Under the pieces are notes generated by a model. It was given only the letters and a program-made list of their open reading frames with translations, was not told the origin of the DNA and did no database searches. Made by a program: the position numbers and the translations under genes. A DNA stretch of 64,000 nucleotides from Exiguobacterium aurantiacum. GTDB taxonomy: Bacteria; Bacillota; Bacilli; Exiguobacteriales; Exiguobacteriaceae. Where the stretch lies: NCBI RefSeq assembly GCF_001766415.1, contig NZ_MKXO01000001.1, forward strand, positions 806,001-870,000, written 5' to 3'. Shown in pieces: positions 8,251 through 16,199 of the stretch (within the stretch, counting starts at the first letter, position 1; each line of letters opens with the position of its first letter).

Positions 8251-9639
8251 TCACACTTCATCCGCAAACATCGCTTCGCCGCGATGTTCCGATTGTTTTA
8301 GTTCTTTCCCGACTGGGTTGTCCTTGAACAGACGTGTCAAGACGAGCACTGTGACCACGCCAAGAACCGCATATAGGATCGCGAAGGCGATGAGCATCCA
8401 ACCTACGTTAGCCGACGTCGTCGCTGCCTCACTCGTGCGCATCAAATCATAGAGCGCCCATGGCTGACGGCCAAACTCGGCGAAGAACCACCCGAACTCG
8501 ATTGCCATCATGGCGAGAGGGCCTCCCGCCGCAATCGCGATCAGCATCGGTTTGCTGAATTGAGGCAATCGCTTAATGTAGCGTCCGAGGACGAACAGGA
8601 ATGAGATGAGCGCAAGAAGCATCCCGATTCCGACCATCGCATCAAACAGATAGTGGATGAACAGTGGCGGTTGGTCCTCTTTCGCAAATTCATTAAGACC
8701 CGTCACTTCATAGTTTGGGACACCGCCCGCTAAGATTGACAACGCATAAGGGATTTTAATGGCCCCGCGTACTTCGTAACCACCTTCACCATCGTCTTCG
8801 AGCCATCCGCCCAAGATGAGTTCGGCTTCGGAGGAGGTGTCAAAATGCCACTCTGCCGCCGCCAACTTATCTGGCTGATACTTCGCCAAGTATTTACCTG
8901 AGAAGTCCCCGACGAGCGCAGTCGCAATCGCAAAGATGAGCGCGACGGTCATCGTTAAGCGAAGACCTTTTTTGTGATACTCGATAGACAATTTGTCGAG
9001 CTGGTTACGGCGTTGGCGCAATAACTGCACGGCCGCAATCGCCGCTAAGATGAACGCCGATGTCAAAATGGCAGACGTTAATACGTGCGCCATCTTTGTC
9101 GGCATCGCCGGGCTGAACATCGCCTCGAGCGGACTCACGTTCGCAAGTTTTCCATCGACGATATCAAATCCGACAGGTTGGTTCATAAAGCTGTTGACTG
9201 TCGTAATGAAGAAGCCTGAGAACAGTGCACCAACAGCGACTGGAATCCCGATCAGCATATGGTGCCACGGGTTTTTAAACCGATCCCACGTGTACAAATA
9301 AATGCCGAGGAAGATCGCTTCAAAGAAGAACGCGAACGTTTCCATGAACAACGGCAGCGCGATCGTCTGACCGGCGACGCGCATCAAGTTTGGCCAAAGC
9401 AGTGATAACTGCAGCCCGATGGCTGTACCGGTGACGACACCGACCGCGACGGTCACGACATAGCCTCGCGACCACCGACGAGCCATCAAGATGTATTTCG
9501 GATCTTTCTTTTTAATACCTAAAAACTCTGCCAATAAAATTAAAAGTGGAACCCCGACGCCGATTGTGGCAAAAATCACATGAAAGCCTAACGTGAGTGC
9601 CGTTAACGCCCGACTCATCAGGACCGGATCTTGAAACAT
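8251..9639 (-). CDS. cydA: Cytochrome bd-type quinol oxidase subunit I
   Basis: Haem-bearing subunit, 462 residues. His20 (GFHVIFATIG) matches the haem b595 ligand, His185 (PTKMAHVLTSA) matches a haem b558 ligand, and Glu100 and Glu107 lie in the expected proton-channel helix. The quinol-binding loop is short, as in the YthA / cyanide-insensitive-like branch rather than E. coli CydA. The start follows AGGAGG. The upstream region carries a Rex-like palindrome, fitting control by redox state. No cydC or cydD genes are in the window. Confidence 0.93.
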   Translation of the reverse strand: MFQDPVLMSRALTALTLGFHVIFATIGVGVPLLILLAEFLGIKKKDPKYILMARRWSRGYVVTVAVGVVTGTAIGLQLSLLWPNLMRVAGQTIALPLFMETFAFFFEAIFLGIYLYTWDRFKNPWHHMLIGIPVAVGALFSGFFITTVNSFMNQPVGFDIVDGKLANVSPLEAMFSPAMPTKMAHVLTSAILTSAFILAAIAAVQLLRQRRNQLDKLSIEYHKKGLRLTMTVALIFAIATALVGDFSGKYLAKYQPDKLAAAEWHFDTSSEAELILGGWLEDDGEGGYEVRGAIKIPYALSILAGGVPNYEVTGLNEFAKEDQPPLFIHYLFDAMVGIGMLLALISFLFVLGRYIKRLPQFSKPMLIAIAAGGPLAMMAIEFGWFFAEFGRQPWALYDLMRTSEAATTSANVGWMLIAFAILYAVLGVVTVLVLTRLFKDNPVGKELKQSEHRGEAMFADEV

Positions 9640-9876
9640 CTATTGATTACCTCCTATCTCTCTCTAGCGCTTCACACGATGCGTGAAACGAAACATCACA
9701 GATGATTTCCTTTGGATAACCCTATCATAATGATTTTATATAGCGCTGTAATGTCTCAATGCTTGAGTTCGCAAAATGTTCACATTTGAACAAGCTTAAC
9801 AATATTGACGCTTTACAATCATAATAAATTCCCTTTTTCCTCACATCGGAAGCACAATTCAACACATTCCAACAAA
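9640..9876. other. cydA upstream region
   Basis: An AT-rich stretch of about 235 bp without a gene. Apart from the palindrome at 9777-9792 it has TTACAG and TATGAT 16 bp apart on the minus strand (near 9729-9756) as a possible cydAB promoter. I see no structured leader. Confidence 0.4.
9777..9792. promoter_or_regulatory. Rex-like operator upstream of cydAB
   Basis: TGTTCA and TGAACA are a perfect inverted repeat around a 4-bp centre, flanked by A and A. Half-site length and spacing match Rex boxes (TTGTGAA or TTGTTAA, four bases, then the complement), with one symmetrical substitution. Rex represses bd oxidase genes in many Gram-positive bacteria when NADH is low. Binding is inferred. Confidence 0.5.
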
Positions 9877-9879
9877 AAA

Positions 9880-9901
9880 AGCGGACAGCAACGTGTCCGC
9901 T
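9880..9901 (-). terminator. Terminator of the ccpC-deacetylase operon
   Basis: AGCGGACA and TGTCCGCT enclose a 6-nt loop, and TTTTTTTG follows on the minus strand. Confidence 0.85.
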
Positions 9902-9905
9902 TCGT

Positions 9906-11027
9906 TCACTTCACAATGACCGTTCTAAAGAAATGATCGAACAGTTCGACCGCGACATCGATCGCCCGCTCATCCGGATTGAGCGTCGCTTGATGAAGAC
10001 CTGAACCCATGTCGTTCACCCCGAGCCATACCATGAACCCCGGCACTTGTTTCAACATATAGCCGAAATCCTCACCGGTCATGGCCGGAACGCACGTCTT
10101 ATACGAATAGCCGACGTCTTCGACCGCTTCCTCGAACTGGAACAAATATCGTTCGTCGTTCACTACTTCATGGTACCGGTTGCCGAACTCGAGGTCGATA
10201 TGGACGTTATACGTCATCTCGACACCGGCGATGACTTGACGGATCCGGCGCTCAAGGACGACCATTTCTTTATCCGACAGTGCCCGGATCGTCCCATCGA
10301 GCTTGGCCGTCTCGGCGATGATGTTCTCTTTCGTGCCGGCAGCGACTTTACCGATACTGATCACGGCGCTCCCCATCGGGTCGATGTTGCGAGAGATGAT
10401 CGTCTGCAGCTGCATGATCAATGCCGCCTGAACGATGACAGCGTCAATCCCGGCATGCGGGAAAGCGCCGTGCCCACCCTTGCCGTGAATCGTGAGGTGG
10501 AGCTCACGCGCACTCGCGAACAAGACGCCCGGTCGTGAGGCAATCGTGCCGACCGGGTATTCCGGCGCCACGTGGAGACCGAACATCGCGTCAGGACGGA
10601 AATGATAGAACAACTCCGACATCGCCATCGGTTCCGCACCGCCCGGCCCTTCTTCGGCCGGTTGGAAAAAGACGACGAGATGATGATCGAGCGGCTCTTC
10701 GATCGCGCGTTTGATCAAGCCGAGCGCGATCGCCATATGGACGTCATGGCCACAGGCATGCATCATGCCTTCATGGACCGAGGCGAACTCAAGTCCGGTC
10801 TCTTCCGTGATCGGCAATCCGTCCATATCGGCCCGATACCCGATCGTCTTGTCGCCGACAAGACCGTCGACACGTACGAACAGTCCGGTTCGCCAATGCG
10901 AGATGTGGACCCGTGACGAGTTAAACGAACGAATCAACTCCTCAAGCGTCGCTTGTGTTTTAAACTCTTTGTAACCCGGTTCTGGAATCAAATGTAACTG
11001 TCTTCTAGCTTCTATGGCCCAACTCAT
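9906..11027 (-). CDS. ykuR: N-acetyldiaminopimelate deacetylase-like M20 peptidase
   Basis: Member of the M20D amidohydrolase family, 373 residues, very similar in length and motifs to B. subtilis YkuR. YkuR removes acetate from N-acetyl-diaminopimelate in lysine and cell-wall precursor synthesis. Visible metal motifs are GYRADMDGLP, HACGHDVHMA and QPAEEGPGGA, with the C-terminal GLHQATLNPDE. The start codon overlaps the ccpC stop by 4 bp (ATGA), so the two are translationally coupled. The partner acetyltransferase gene dapH, often adjacent in other Bacilli, is absent here. A related hippurate/IAA hydrolase role cannot be excluded. Confidence 0.82.
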   Translation of the reverse strand: MSWAIEARRQLHLIPEPGYKEFKTQATLEELIRSFNSSRVHISHWRTGLFVRVDGLVGDKTIGYRADMDGLPITEETGLEFASVHEGMMHACGHDVHMAIALGLIKRAIEEPLDHHLVVFFQPAEEGPGGAEPMAMSELFYHFRPDAMFGLHVAPEYPVGTIASRPGVLFASARELHLTIHGKGGHGAFPHAGIDAVIVQAALIMQLQTIISRNIDPMGSAVISIGKVAAGTKENIIAETAKLDGTIRALSDKEMVVLERRIRQVIAGVEMTYNVHIDLEFGNRYHEVVNDERYLFQFEEAVEDVGYSYKTCVPAMTGEDFGYMLKQVPGFMVWLGVNDMGSGLHQATLNPDERAIDVAVELFDHFFRTVIVK

Positions 11028-11905
11028 TCCACACTCTCCTTTGTCACTTCTTCAACGATTTCCCAAAACGCTTTCACTTGCGCGAGCTCGAGCATCGAGT
11101 CGGTCGACAACATCCACGTGTCACGCACAAGCGGTGTCCCGTTCGACGACGTAAGCGGGATCTTATTGATCGCCTCGACATCGCGAATCGTCGACTCCGG
11201 CAAGATGGCAAAACCAATCCCATGCAGCGCCATCTGTTTGCACGTCTCGATTTGATCGACGACGAGCGTTGTGAGCGGAGGACTCGAGAACCGCTCTTGC
11301 CACCATTCAAGGATTTCTTGATAATAGGTCGAGTCACTCTTAAACTGAATGAACGAGCGCTCGTTATTTTTCAACTGCTTTAAATCGGTCATCCGCATAT
11401 CAACGAGGTGAAGCGAATCTGAGAACAGTTTCATCTTTTCTCCGCGCCAGTCCGGATTACCGCGAATGATCCCGATATGGAAACTCTCTTCGAGCATATA
11501 GCGCATCATCTCGCTCGACCAGCCCGTCACGAGTTTGACCCGGACGGACGGATACCGTTCCATGAATCGTTTCAAGACGCGGGGCAACCAATACTGTCCC
11601 ATGATCGAGGCGACCGCGATTTTGAGCGTCCCATACACTTCGCCTTGTTTGGCCGTCAACTCTCCCCGAAGTTCTTGCTCTTCGCTATACATCTTTTTCG
11701 CGAAGTCGATGATTTTCTCACCGTCCGGGGTGAGGGCGAGGCCTCGCGTCGAGCGGACGAAAATCTTTTTGCCCCACTGATGCTCGATTGTGACGAGGCG
11801 TTGGCTTAAAGCCGGTTGGGAGACGAACAACCGCTCGGCGGCTTTTCTCATATTCAACTCTTCGGCGAGGACGATCAACACTTCCACTTCTGATACTTGC
11901 ATGAC
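11024..11905 (-). CDS. ccpC: LysR-family regulator CcpC
   Basis: DNA-binding repressor of TCA-cycle genes that responds to citrate in B. subtilis and Listeria. The 293-residue length equals that of B. subtilis CcpC. The N-terminal helix-turn-helix contains LAEELNMRKAAERLFVSQPAL, and the effector domain has the family-typical GWSSEM and QIETCKQMALHGIGFAILP segments. I start at ATG 11905, which follows GGTGACGTC. An upstream in-frame start at 11950 lacks a binding site. Its normal targets citB and citZ are not in the window. Confidence 0.87.
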   Translation of the reverse strand, partial: VMQVSEVEVLIVLAEELNMRKAAERLFVSQPALSQRLVTIEHQWGKKIFVRSTRGLALTPDGEKIIDFAKKMYSEEQELRGELTAKQGEVYGTLKIAVASIMGQYWLPRVLKRFMERYPSVRVKLVTGWSSEMMRYMLEESFHIGIIRGNPDWRGEKMKLFSDSLHLVDMRMTDLKQLKNNERSFIQFKSDSTYYQEILEWWQERFSSPPLTTLVVDQIETCKQMALHGIGFAILPESTIRDVEAINKIPLTSSNGTPLVRDTWMLSTDSMLELAQVKAFWEIVEEVTKESVE

Positions 11906-12012
11906 GTCACCTATTTCTATATCGTTTCTAAGACTGTATACTAAATTCATTGTTGCTAACCTGTATCATATCATGTTCATTCGCAATTTTTGAGTCGTCA
12001 GGAGGAAATCGT

Positions 12013-12402
12013 ATGCAACGTCATCATTTTGCCTTTATTGTCGCGACCGTCGCGACGCTCGGAAGTTTGTACTTCTCCGAAGTCATGCTTTATCTGCCCT
12101 GCAAGCTGTGCTGGTTTCAGCGCATATTCATGTACCCGCTCGCGATTTATTACTTGACTATCATGTTGACGAACCGTGAGGTCAACCGTCTCTTCATCGG
12201 ACTGATGGCCGGTGCCGGCTGGCTGATCAGCCTATACCACGTCGTGCTCGAACGGATTCCGAACGGGGATGCGTTTTGCAGCAACGACTGTCTCATCCGT
12301 TGGGTGAACTACTTCGGGTTCGTCACGATCCCGCTCTTGAGCTTCATCGCGTTCACGCTGATTTTAGCTATTCAATTCGTTCCAAAACGTACTGTTCGTT
12401 GA
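12013..12402 (+). CDS. bdbC: Disulfide bond formation protein, DsbB/BdbC type
   Basis: Quinone-linked membrane oxidase of 129 residues that re-oxidises a thiol oxidase. It has four hydrophobic helices and two cysteine pairs, Cys30-Cys33 (CKLC) and Cys89-Cys93 (CSNDC), exactly as expected. The start follows AGGAGGAAATCGT. It is divergent from ccpC and has its own terminator. The usual partner BdbD is not adjacent. Confidence 0.9.
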   Translation: MQRHHFAFIVATVATLGSLYFSEVMLYLPCKLCWFQRIFMYPLAIYYLTIMLTNREVNRLFIGLMAGAGWLISLYHVVLERIPNGDAFCSNDCLIRWVNYFGFVTIPLLSFIAFTLILAIQFVPKRTVR

Positions 12403-12406
12403 ATGG

Positions 12407-12446
12407 AAAGAGGAGACACGGTCGAAATTGACCGCGTCTCCTCTTT
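12407..12446. terminator. Bidirectional terminator between bdbC and nadE
   Basis: A long stem (AAAGAGGAGACACGGTC and its near-complement, one mismatch) with a 6-nt loop lies between the two convergent genes. Confidence 0.85.
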
Positions 12447-12453
12447 ATTTAGC

Positions 12454-13269
12454 TTATTGCCACCACTCGTCATAGAGCGACGCCGGCATATGGTGCTTAT
12501 GGCGCGACCGTTTAAAGATCGTCTCGATCCGCTCGGCGATAGCCGGGTCGACGGCTTTCCCTTCTAAATAATCGTCGAGTTGGTCATACGTCATCCCCAG
12601 TGCGACTTCATCGGGAAGACCCGGTTTGTCGTCCTCGAGGTCAGCCGTCGGCACTTTATAAATCAGACTCTCGTGCGCTTCGAGCTCATGGAGCAACGCT
12701 TTTCCTTGACGCTTGCTCAGTCCCGTGAGTGGCGTCAAATCGGCTGCCCCGTCCCCGTGCTTCGTATAAAATCCAGTCACATACTCTGCCGCATGGTCAG
12801 TCCCGACGACAAGCGCCCCGAACGTCGCCGCGATGTCATATTGGACTTTCATCCGTTCACGCGCTTTCGTGTTCCCTTTATGGAAATCGCCGAGTTCGAG
12901 CGTCGTTGCTTGTTTGAACGCCTCGACCGAAGCATCGACGGCCGGCTTGATGTTGACGGTGAACGTCTTGTCAGGCCGGATGAAATCAAGCGCCCGCTTG
13001 GCGTCGTCTTCGTCATGTTGTTCGCCGTATGGGAGGCGCACCGCATAAAACGTATAGTCGCCGCCGGTCTCAGCCCGCAACTCTTCCATCGCGTGTTGGC
13101 ATAACTTGCCCGCGAGTGTCGAGTCTTGTCCACCTGAAATACCGAGGACGAGTCCTTTCGCCCCCACACGTTTGACGTACGTTTTTAAAAAGTCGATTCG
13201 TCGACGGACTTCTTGAACTGGATCGATGTGCGATTTCACATGAGTCGATTCGATGATGTGTTGTTGCAT
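12454..13269 (-). CDS. nadE: NH3-dependent NAD+ synthetase
   Basis: Last step of NAD synthesis: amidates nicotinic acid adenine dinucleotide with ammonia and ATP. The protein has 271 residues, the usual length of the short ammonia-dependent form. The P-loop-like SGGQDS is at residues 45-50, and [17 protein letters not shown] and LTGLSKRQ are family signatures. Start ATG 13269 follows AAGGAGG. Longer in-frame starts run back into the promoter and are rejected. Confidence 0.95.
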   Translation of the reverse strand: MQQHIIESTHVKSHIDPVQEVRRRIDFLKTYVKRVGAKGLVLGISGGQDSTLAGKLCQHAMEELRAETGGDYTFYAVRLPYGEQHDEDDAKRALDFIRPDKTFTVNIKPAVDASVEAFKQATTLELGDFHKGNTKARERMKVQYDIAATFGALVVGTDHAAEYVTGFYTKHGDGAADLTPLTGLSKRQGKALLHELEAHESLIYKVPTADLEDDKPGLPDEVALGMTYDQLDDYLEGKAVDPAIAERIETIFKRSRHKHHMPASLYDEWWQ

Positions 13270-13306
13270 CTTTCGTTTCCTCCTTGTTTGTAAGTCGGTT
13301 TGCCTT

Positions 13307-13335
13307 ATTGTCTGACAATCTGGTTTTGTCGTCAA
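13307..13335 (-). promoter_or_regulatory. nadE promoter with an overlapping palindrome
   Basis: On the minus strand TTGACG and GACAAT are spaced by 17 bp. The -10 lies inside the 13-bp perfect palindrome ATTGTCAGACAAT, a good place for a repressor. The regulator is not identifiable. Confidence 0.6.
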
Positions 13336-13356
13336 TACGTTTGGATTCCAAAAAAA

Positions 13357-13380
13357 AGACGGAAACGTGAGTTTCCGTCT
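13357..13380 (-). terminator. Terminator of the BsuPI lipoprotein gene
   Basis: AGACGGAAAC and GTTTCCGTCT with a GTGA loop, followed by a run of T on the minus strand. Confidence 0.85.
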
Positions 13381-13385
13381 AACGG

Positions 13386-14195
13386 TTATTGAACGCGGAA
13401 CGATGCGACGTCTCCGCCGATCGGTGTCATCTCTAGGAAGAGCGACTGTCCTGATGTCGGTTCCTCATCTAATAACACGCCGAACGTGAAGCCGCCGGCC
13501 GTCGGTTGCGACGCCCCTTGCGCAAACACGTTATGCCCGTCCGAGACGCTCCATTCGAACTCCTCGACGTTCGTGTACCCAGCCACTTCAATCAAATTCC
13601 CGTTTCTCTTAATCGAGACATCGCTGAACGCACCGTCCGTTTGGGCCGGCTGCTCGCTCGGCTCATCCGTTGGCTCTTCAGAAGGCTCTTCTGCCGGTTC
13701 TTCCGCAGGCGGCGCCTCTACCGCTTCAACTGATAACGTTTTTTGATCGGTGGCTGCCATCTCTGGTGCGCCTTCGACTTGAGCGAGACTGACGAAATCA
13801 ACCGTATACTCTCCGCTCTCGAGTGTGAGCGGGAACACTTCGTCAAACACTTTCGTCTCACCCGGTTCCCACGTCTCTTCGATAATTGATTCAGTGAACA
13901 TATATTCGCTGCCGTAATCAAAAACGGTCGTTTCTCCGTTCATGACCGTCAACTGAAAACGTTGCGATGAATTGAAGGTCACCTTGACCGGTCCTTCATT
14001 CGGGTTCGTCATCGAAACCGTCGCCGATAATTGTTTTGTGTCGGCATTGTAGCTCGCGTCCGTCTCAAGCGTCAATAAAGCTGGAGCTGCCGACGAGTTC
14101 CCGTCCACATCGCTCGGAGTTGCTTCTTCTTTACCACACGCCGCTACCACGAGCATCATCGCAGCGACCACGACTAGCAACCAAGTTTTTTTCAC
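13386..14195 (-). CDS. Lipoprotein with BsuPI-like domain and acidic Pro-rich linker
   Basis: Predicted surface lipoprotein, 269 residues. GTG 14195 follows GAGGAGAG and gives a signal peptide with lipobox VAAC. Residues 35-140 resemble the BsuPI (intracellular proteinase inhibitor) beta-sandwich. A linker of repeated (E/A/T)EEP-like units follows, rich in Glu, Pro and Ser. The last 80 residues form a second small domain with EFEWSVSDG, possibly Gmad2-like. The role is unknown. BsuPI domains bind proteases in the founding case, but that function is not shown for the lipoprotein forms. Confidence 0.75.
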   Translation of the reverse strand: MKKTWLLVVVAAMMLVVAACGKEEATPSDVDGNSSAAPALLTLETDASYNADTKQLSATVSMTNPNEGPVKVTFNSSQRFQLTVMNGETTVFDYGSEYMFTESIIEETWEPGETKVFDEVFPLTLESGEYTVDFVSLAQVEGAPEMAATDQKTLSVEAVEAPPAEEPAEEPSEEPTDEPSEQPAQTDGAFSDVSIKRNGNLIEVAGYTNVEEFEWSVSDGHNVFAQGASQPTAGGFTFGVLLDEEPTSGQSLFLEMTPIGGDVASFRVQ

Positions 14196-14223
14196 GTATT
14201 CCACTCTCCTCAACAAAATAAAA

Positions 14224-14264
14224 AAACGTCTATAGCACTAGTGTATACGTTCGTGCAGACGTTT
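14224..14264 (-). terminator. Terminator of the 64-residue gene
   Basis: AAACGTCT and AGACGTTT form the outer stem, with an inner GCAC/GTGC pairing, and TTTTTTT follows on the minus strand. Confidence 0.65.
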
Positions 14265-14295
14265 GTAATGGATTTCCCTATATTATTTACCTTTT

Positions 14296-14490
14296 TTAAG
14301 AAACTTGTAGGTTTTCCACGTATTGCTGCCAACCGGTCACGAACAACGAGTCAGCGACGTCGATGTCAGAACGAACTTGTGCAGAGATTGAGAACGTCTC
14401 ACTATGAATCGTCTCAAAAATGACGGTGATCATGCCATCGACCACTTCTTTGTAAGCTACGAGTTCAGTTGTTTCTGCAAAAAGAATCAT
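14296..14490 (-). CDS. Hypothetical small protein (64 aa)
   Basis: I do not recognise this protein. The ATG at 14490 follows AAAGGAG at 8 nt, and a terminator follows the stop, so it looks like a real monocistronic gene. The sequence starts MILFAETTELVAYKEV and is a single small mixed alpha/beta domain without membrane helix, cysteines or known motif. Confidence 0.6.
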   Translation of the reverse strand: MILFAETTELVAYKEVVDGMITVIFETIHSETFSISAQVRSDIDVADSLFVTGWQQYVENLQVS

Positions 14491-14654
14491 GAGTGTTGCT
14501 CCTTTGTCCAAATAAGATACTTTCAGTGTACCAACGTTATTCAAATAAAAACGTCCTATCGTTCGACAGTCCCGCTCCGAGCTCGACTTGTCTGTCGAAT
14601 AACTGGCACCGATTGTTAACCGATTGGTTGAATTATGTAAGGACAAACGAAAAA

Positions 14655-14684
14655 GAGAGGCAATTCGCCAAGCGAACTCCTCTC
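14655..14684 (-). terminator. Terminator of the CvfC-like gene
   Basis: GAGAGG(C)AATTCGC and GCGAACTCCTCTC form an imperfect stem, followed by TTTTTCG on the minus strand. Confidence 0.7.
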
Positions 14685-14730
14685 ACTTCCTATAATTGTA
14701 AATTTGAACAAACCTGACTTGTCGAATGGT

Positions 14731-15822
14731 TTATTTCGAACGGTTCGAGATTTGTTGCCATACCGTTCCGAGTGCCGTTTCTCCGCTCGTAATTCGCTCT
14801 TTGGCGAGACGTGCTTGGAGAGAAACCTCGAACTCACGGTCGTCCTCGGCGATTTTCAAAGCCGGTACGGCCTGCTCATCACCACAGTCGAACAAGAAGC
14901 GTGCGGCCCGCCAACGGACAAGCTTACTTTTATCTTTGAGCGCCTCGATCATCGATGGCTGAGATTTTGACAACGCCCAATCAGAGACGGTGTCCCCCGC
15001 GGTCCGTCTCACGATCGGTGACGGATCGACGAGTGCCTGCTCGATATAGGTGACGTAATCCTCCCGATTTTCTTCAAACATACCAATCATGACGACTGCT
15101 TGACGACGGATCGCCATCACCTTGTCCTCGAGTGCCCGGCGGAAGTAATTCATGTTCTCCGGTTCGATTTGCAGTTCATCCAAGAATGCCATCCGTGCTT
15201 TCCAGTCCTCCGACTGGAGTTGCGACACGTTGGCCTCGTAATCCGCCTCGCGCCCGAAAGCACGGGCGACAATCCGAGCGACGCGATCTTCTGGATAGGC
15301 CGCTTCAAGTTCTTCTTGGGCGACACCGCTCACGTCTTCAAGCTCTCCGTAGCGAGGTGCTTGTTCGACCCAGCGGCGATCTTGAATGACGTTTTTCACT
15401 TGCTGCTGTACCTGCATCGCTGCGTCGACAAAGCGTTTAGACAAACCGACCCGTTTCTCCTCGTCGCCTTTGACGAGTTTCAACTGCATCGGGACGTCTA
15501 ATACGAACTGGACCGATACGTGGACCGGCTCATAGTCTGCCGTCAACTGGCTCGCTTCTCCTTCAGCGACGTCTTCGCCGAACGCACGACGGATGTCGTT
15601 CATGACGTCGTGCCAATCGTGTTTCGGATGCCGTTCGACCGCTAAAAAATCGGAGACAGCGTATACCGATTTGACGCCTCGTAATGCGATGATGTCTCGG
15701 ATCGTCTCCGGGACGTCCTGACTCGCCTTGTCATATGTGATCCCGCGGCCAGAAAAAGCCGGTTCGACAATGATCTTTAAATTGTTCGGACTTGGTGTTG
15801 GTTCAATTGCTACAAGTTTCAT
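14731..15822 (-). CDS. CvfC/YpgR-like protein: Nfu N-terminal domain plus HEAT repeats
   Basis: Cytoplasmic protein of 363 residues. Residues 1-85 resemble the Nfu/NifU N-terminal scaffold domain (KIIVEPAFSG... IRDIIALRGVKSVYAVSDFLAVER) but lack a C-terminal cysteine motif. The remainder contains HEAT-like helical repeats, for example AIRRQAVVMIGMF, VRRTAGDTVSDWAL and VRWRAARFLFDCGD. This is the architecture of conserved virulence factor C of Staphylococcus and YpgR of B. subtilis, whose molecular function is not established. Start ATG 15822 follows GAGGTGA. Upstream in-frame ATGs overlap that site. Confidence 0.78.
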   Translation of the reverse strand: MKLVAIEPTPSPNNLKIIVEPAFSGRGITYDKASQDVPETIRDIIALRGVKSVYAVSDFLAVERHPKHDWHDVMNDIRRAFGEDVAEGEASQLTADYEPVHVSVQFVLDVPMQLKLVKGDEEKRVGLSKRFVDAAMQVQQQVKNVIQDRRWVEQAPRYGELEDVSGVAQEELEAAYPEDRVARIVARAFGREADYEANVSQLQSEDWKARMAFLDELQIEPENMNYFRRALEDKVMAIRRQAVVMIGMFEENREDYVTYIEQALVDPSPIVRRTAGDTVSDWALSKSQPSMIEALKDKSKLVRWRAARFLFDCGDEQAVPALKIAEDDREFEVSLQARLAKERITSGETALGTVWQQISNRSK

Positions 15823-15863
15823 CTTCATCACCTCACACCAATCGTGACGAAAACAACAAAAAA

Positions 15864-15884
15864 ACGCAAGCGAGTCGCTTGCGT
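15864..15884 (-). terminator. Terminator of the 79-residue gene
   Basis: ACGCAAGCG and CGCTTGCGT with a 3-nt loop, then TTTTTTTG on the minus strand. Confidence 0.85.
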
Positions 15885-15892
15885 CGTGAATA

Positions 15893-16132
15893 TCAAAATA
15901 GGGCGATGAACTGTTGGAGGGAATAGCGCTCTCCTTCGACGTCGAACGTGTCATCTCCAGCAATCGGTTCTAGGAAGAAGCGTTTCTCCCCGTCAGCTTT
16001 CACGTAACCGAAGATGTGGTTCGTCTGATAAAATAATTCCACAATCGTGACCCGGCCGAACGTCATCCCGTCATTGATGACTGCCTGGTCCCCTAACTCG
16101 CCGCCGTTGTACAGTTCGATATACGTTTCCAT
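15893..16132 (-). CDS. Hypothetical small protein (79 aa)
   Basis: Not recognised. AAGGGAG precedes the ATG at 8 nt and a terminator follows, which supports a real gene. The protein is rich in beta-branched residues and acidic (METYIELYNGGELGD at the start) and looks like one small beta-sheet domain. There are no cysteines and no membrane helix. Confidence 0.6.
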   Translation of the reverse strand: METYIELYNGGELGDQAVINDGMTFGRVTIVELFYQTNHIFGYVKADGEKRFFLEPIAGDDTFDVEGERYSLQQFIALF

Positions 16133-16199
16133 GTGTTGTCGCTCCCTTTGTGTTTGTTTTCACAATTCATTTCTATCAGACAAAGGTCGTGACTTCAAG

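Noticed and set aside
13620-13740. Repeated GAAGAACC-like units suspected to be a CRISPR or tandem DNA repeat
   Set aside because: They code for the acidic Pro-rich linker of the lipoprotein. They vary in sequence and lack spacers.
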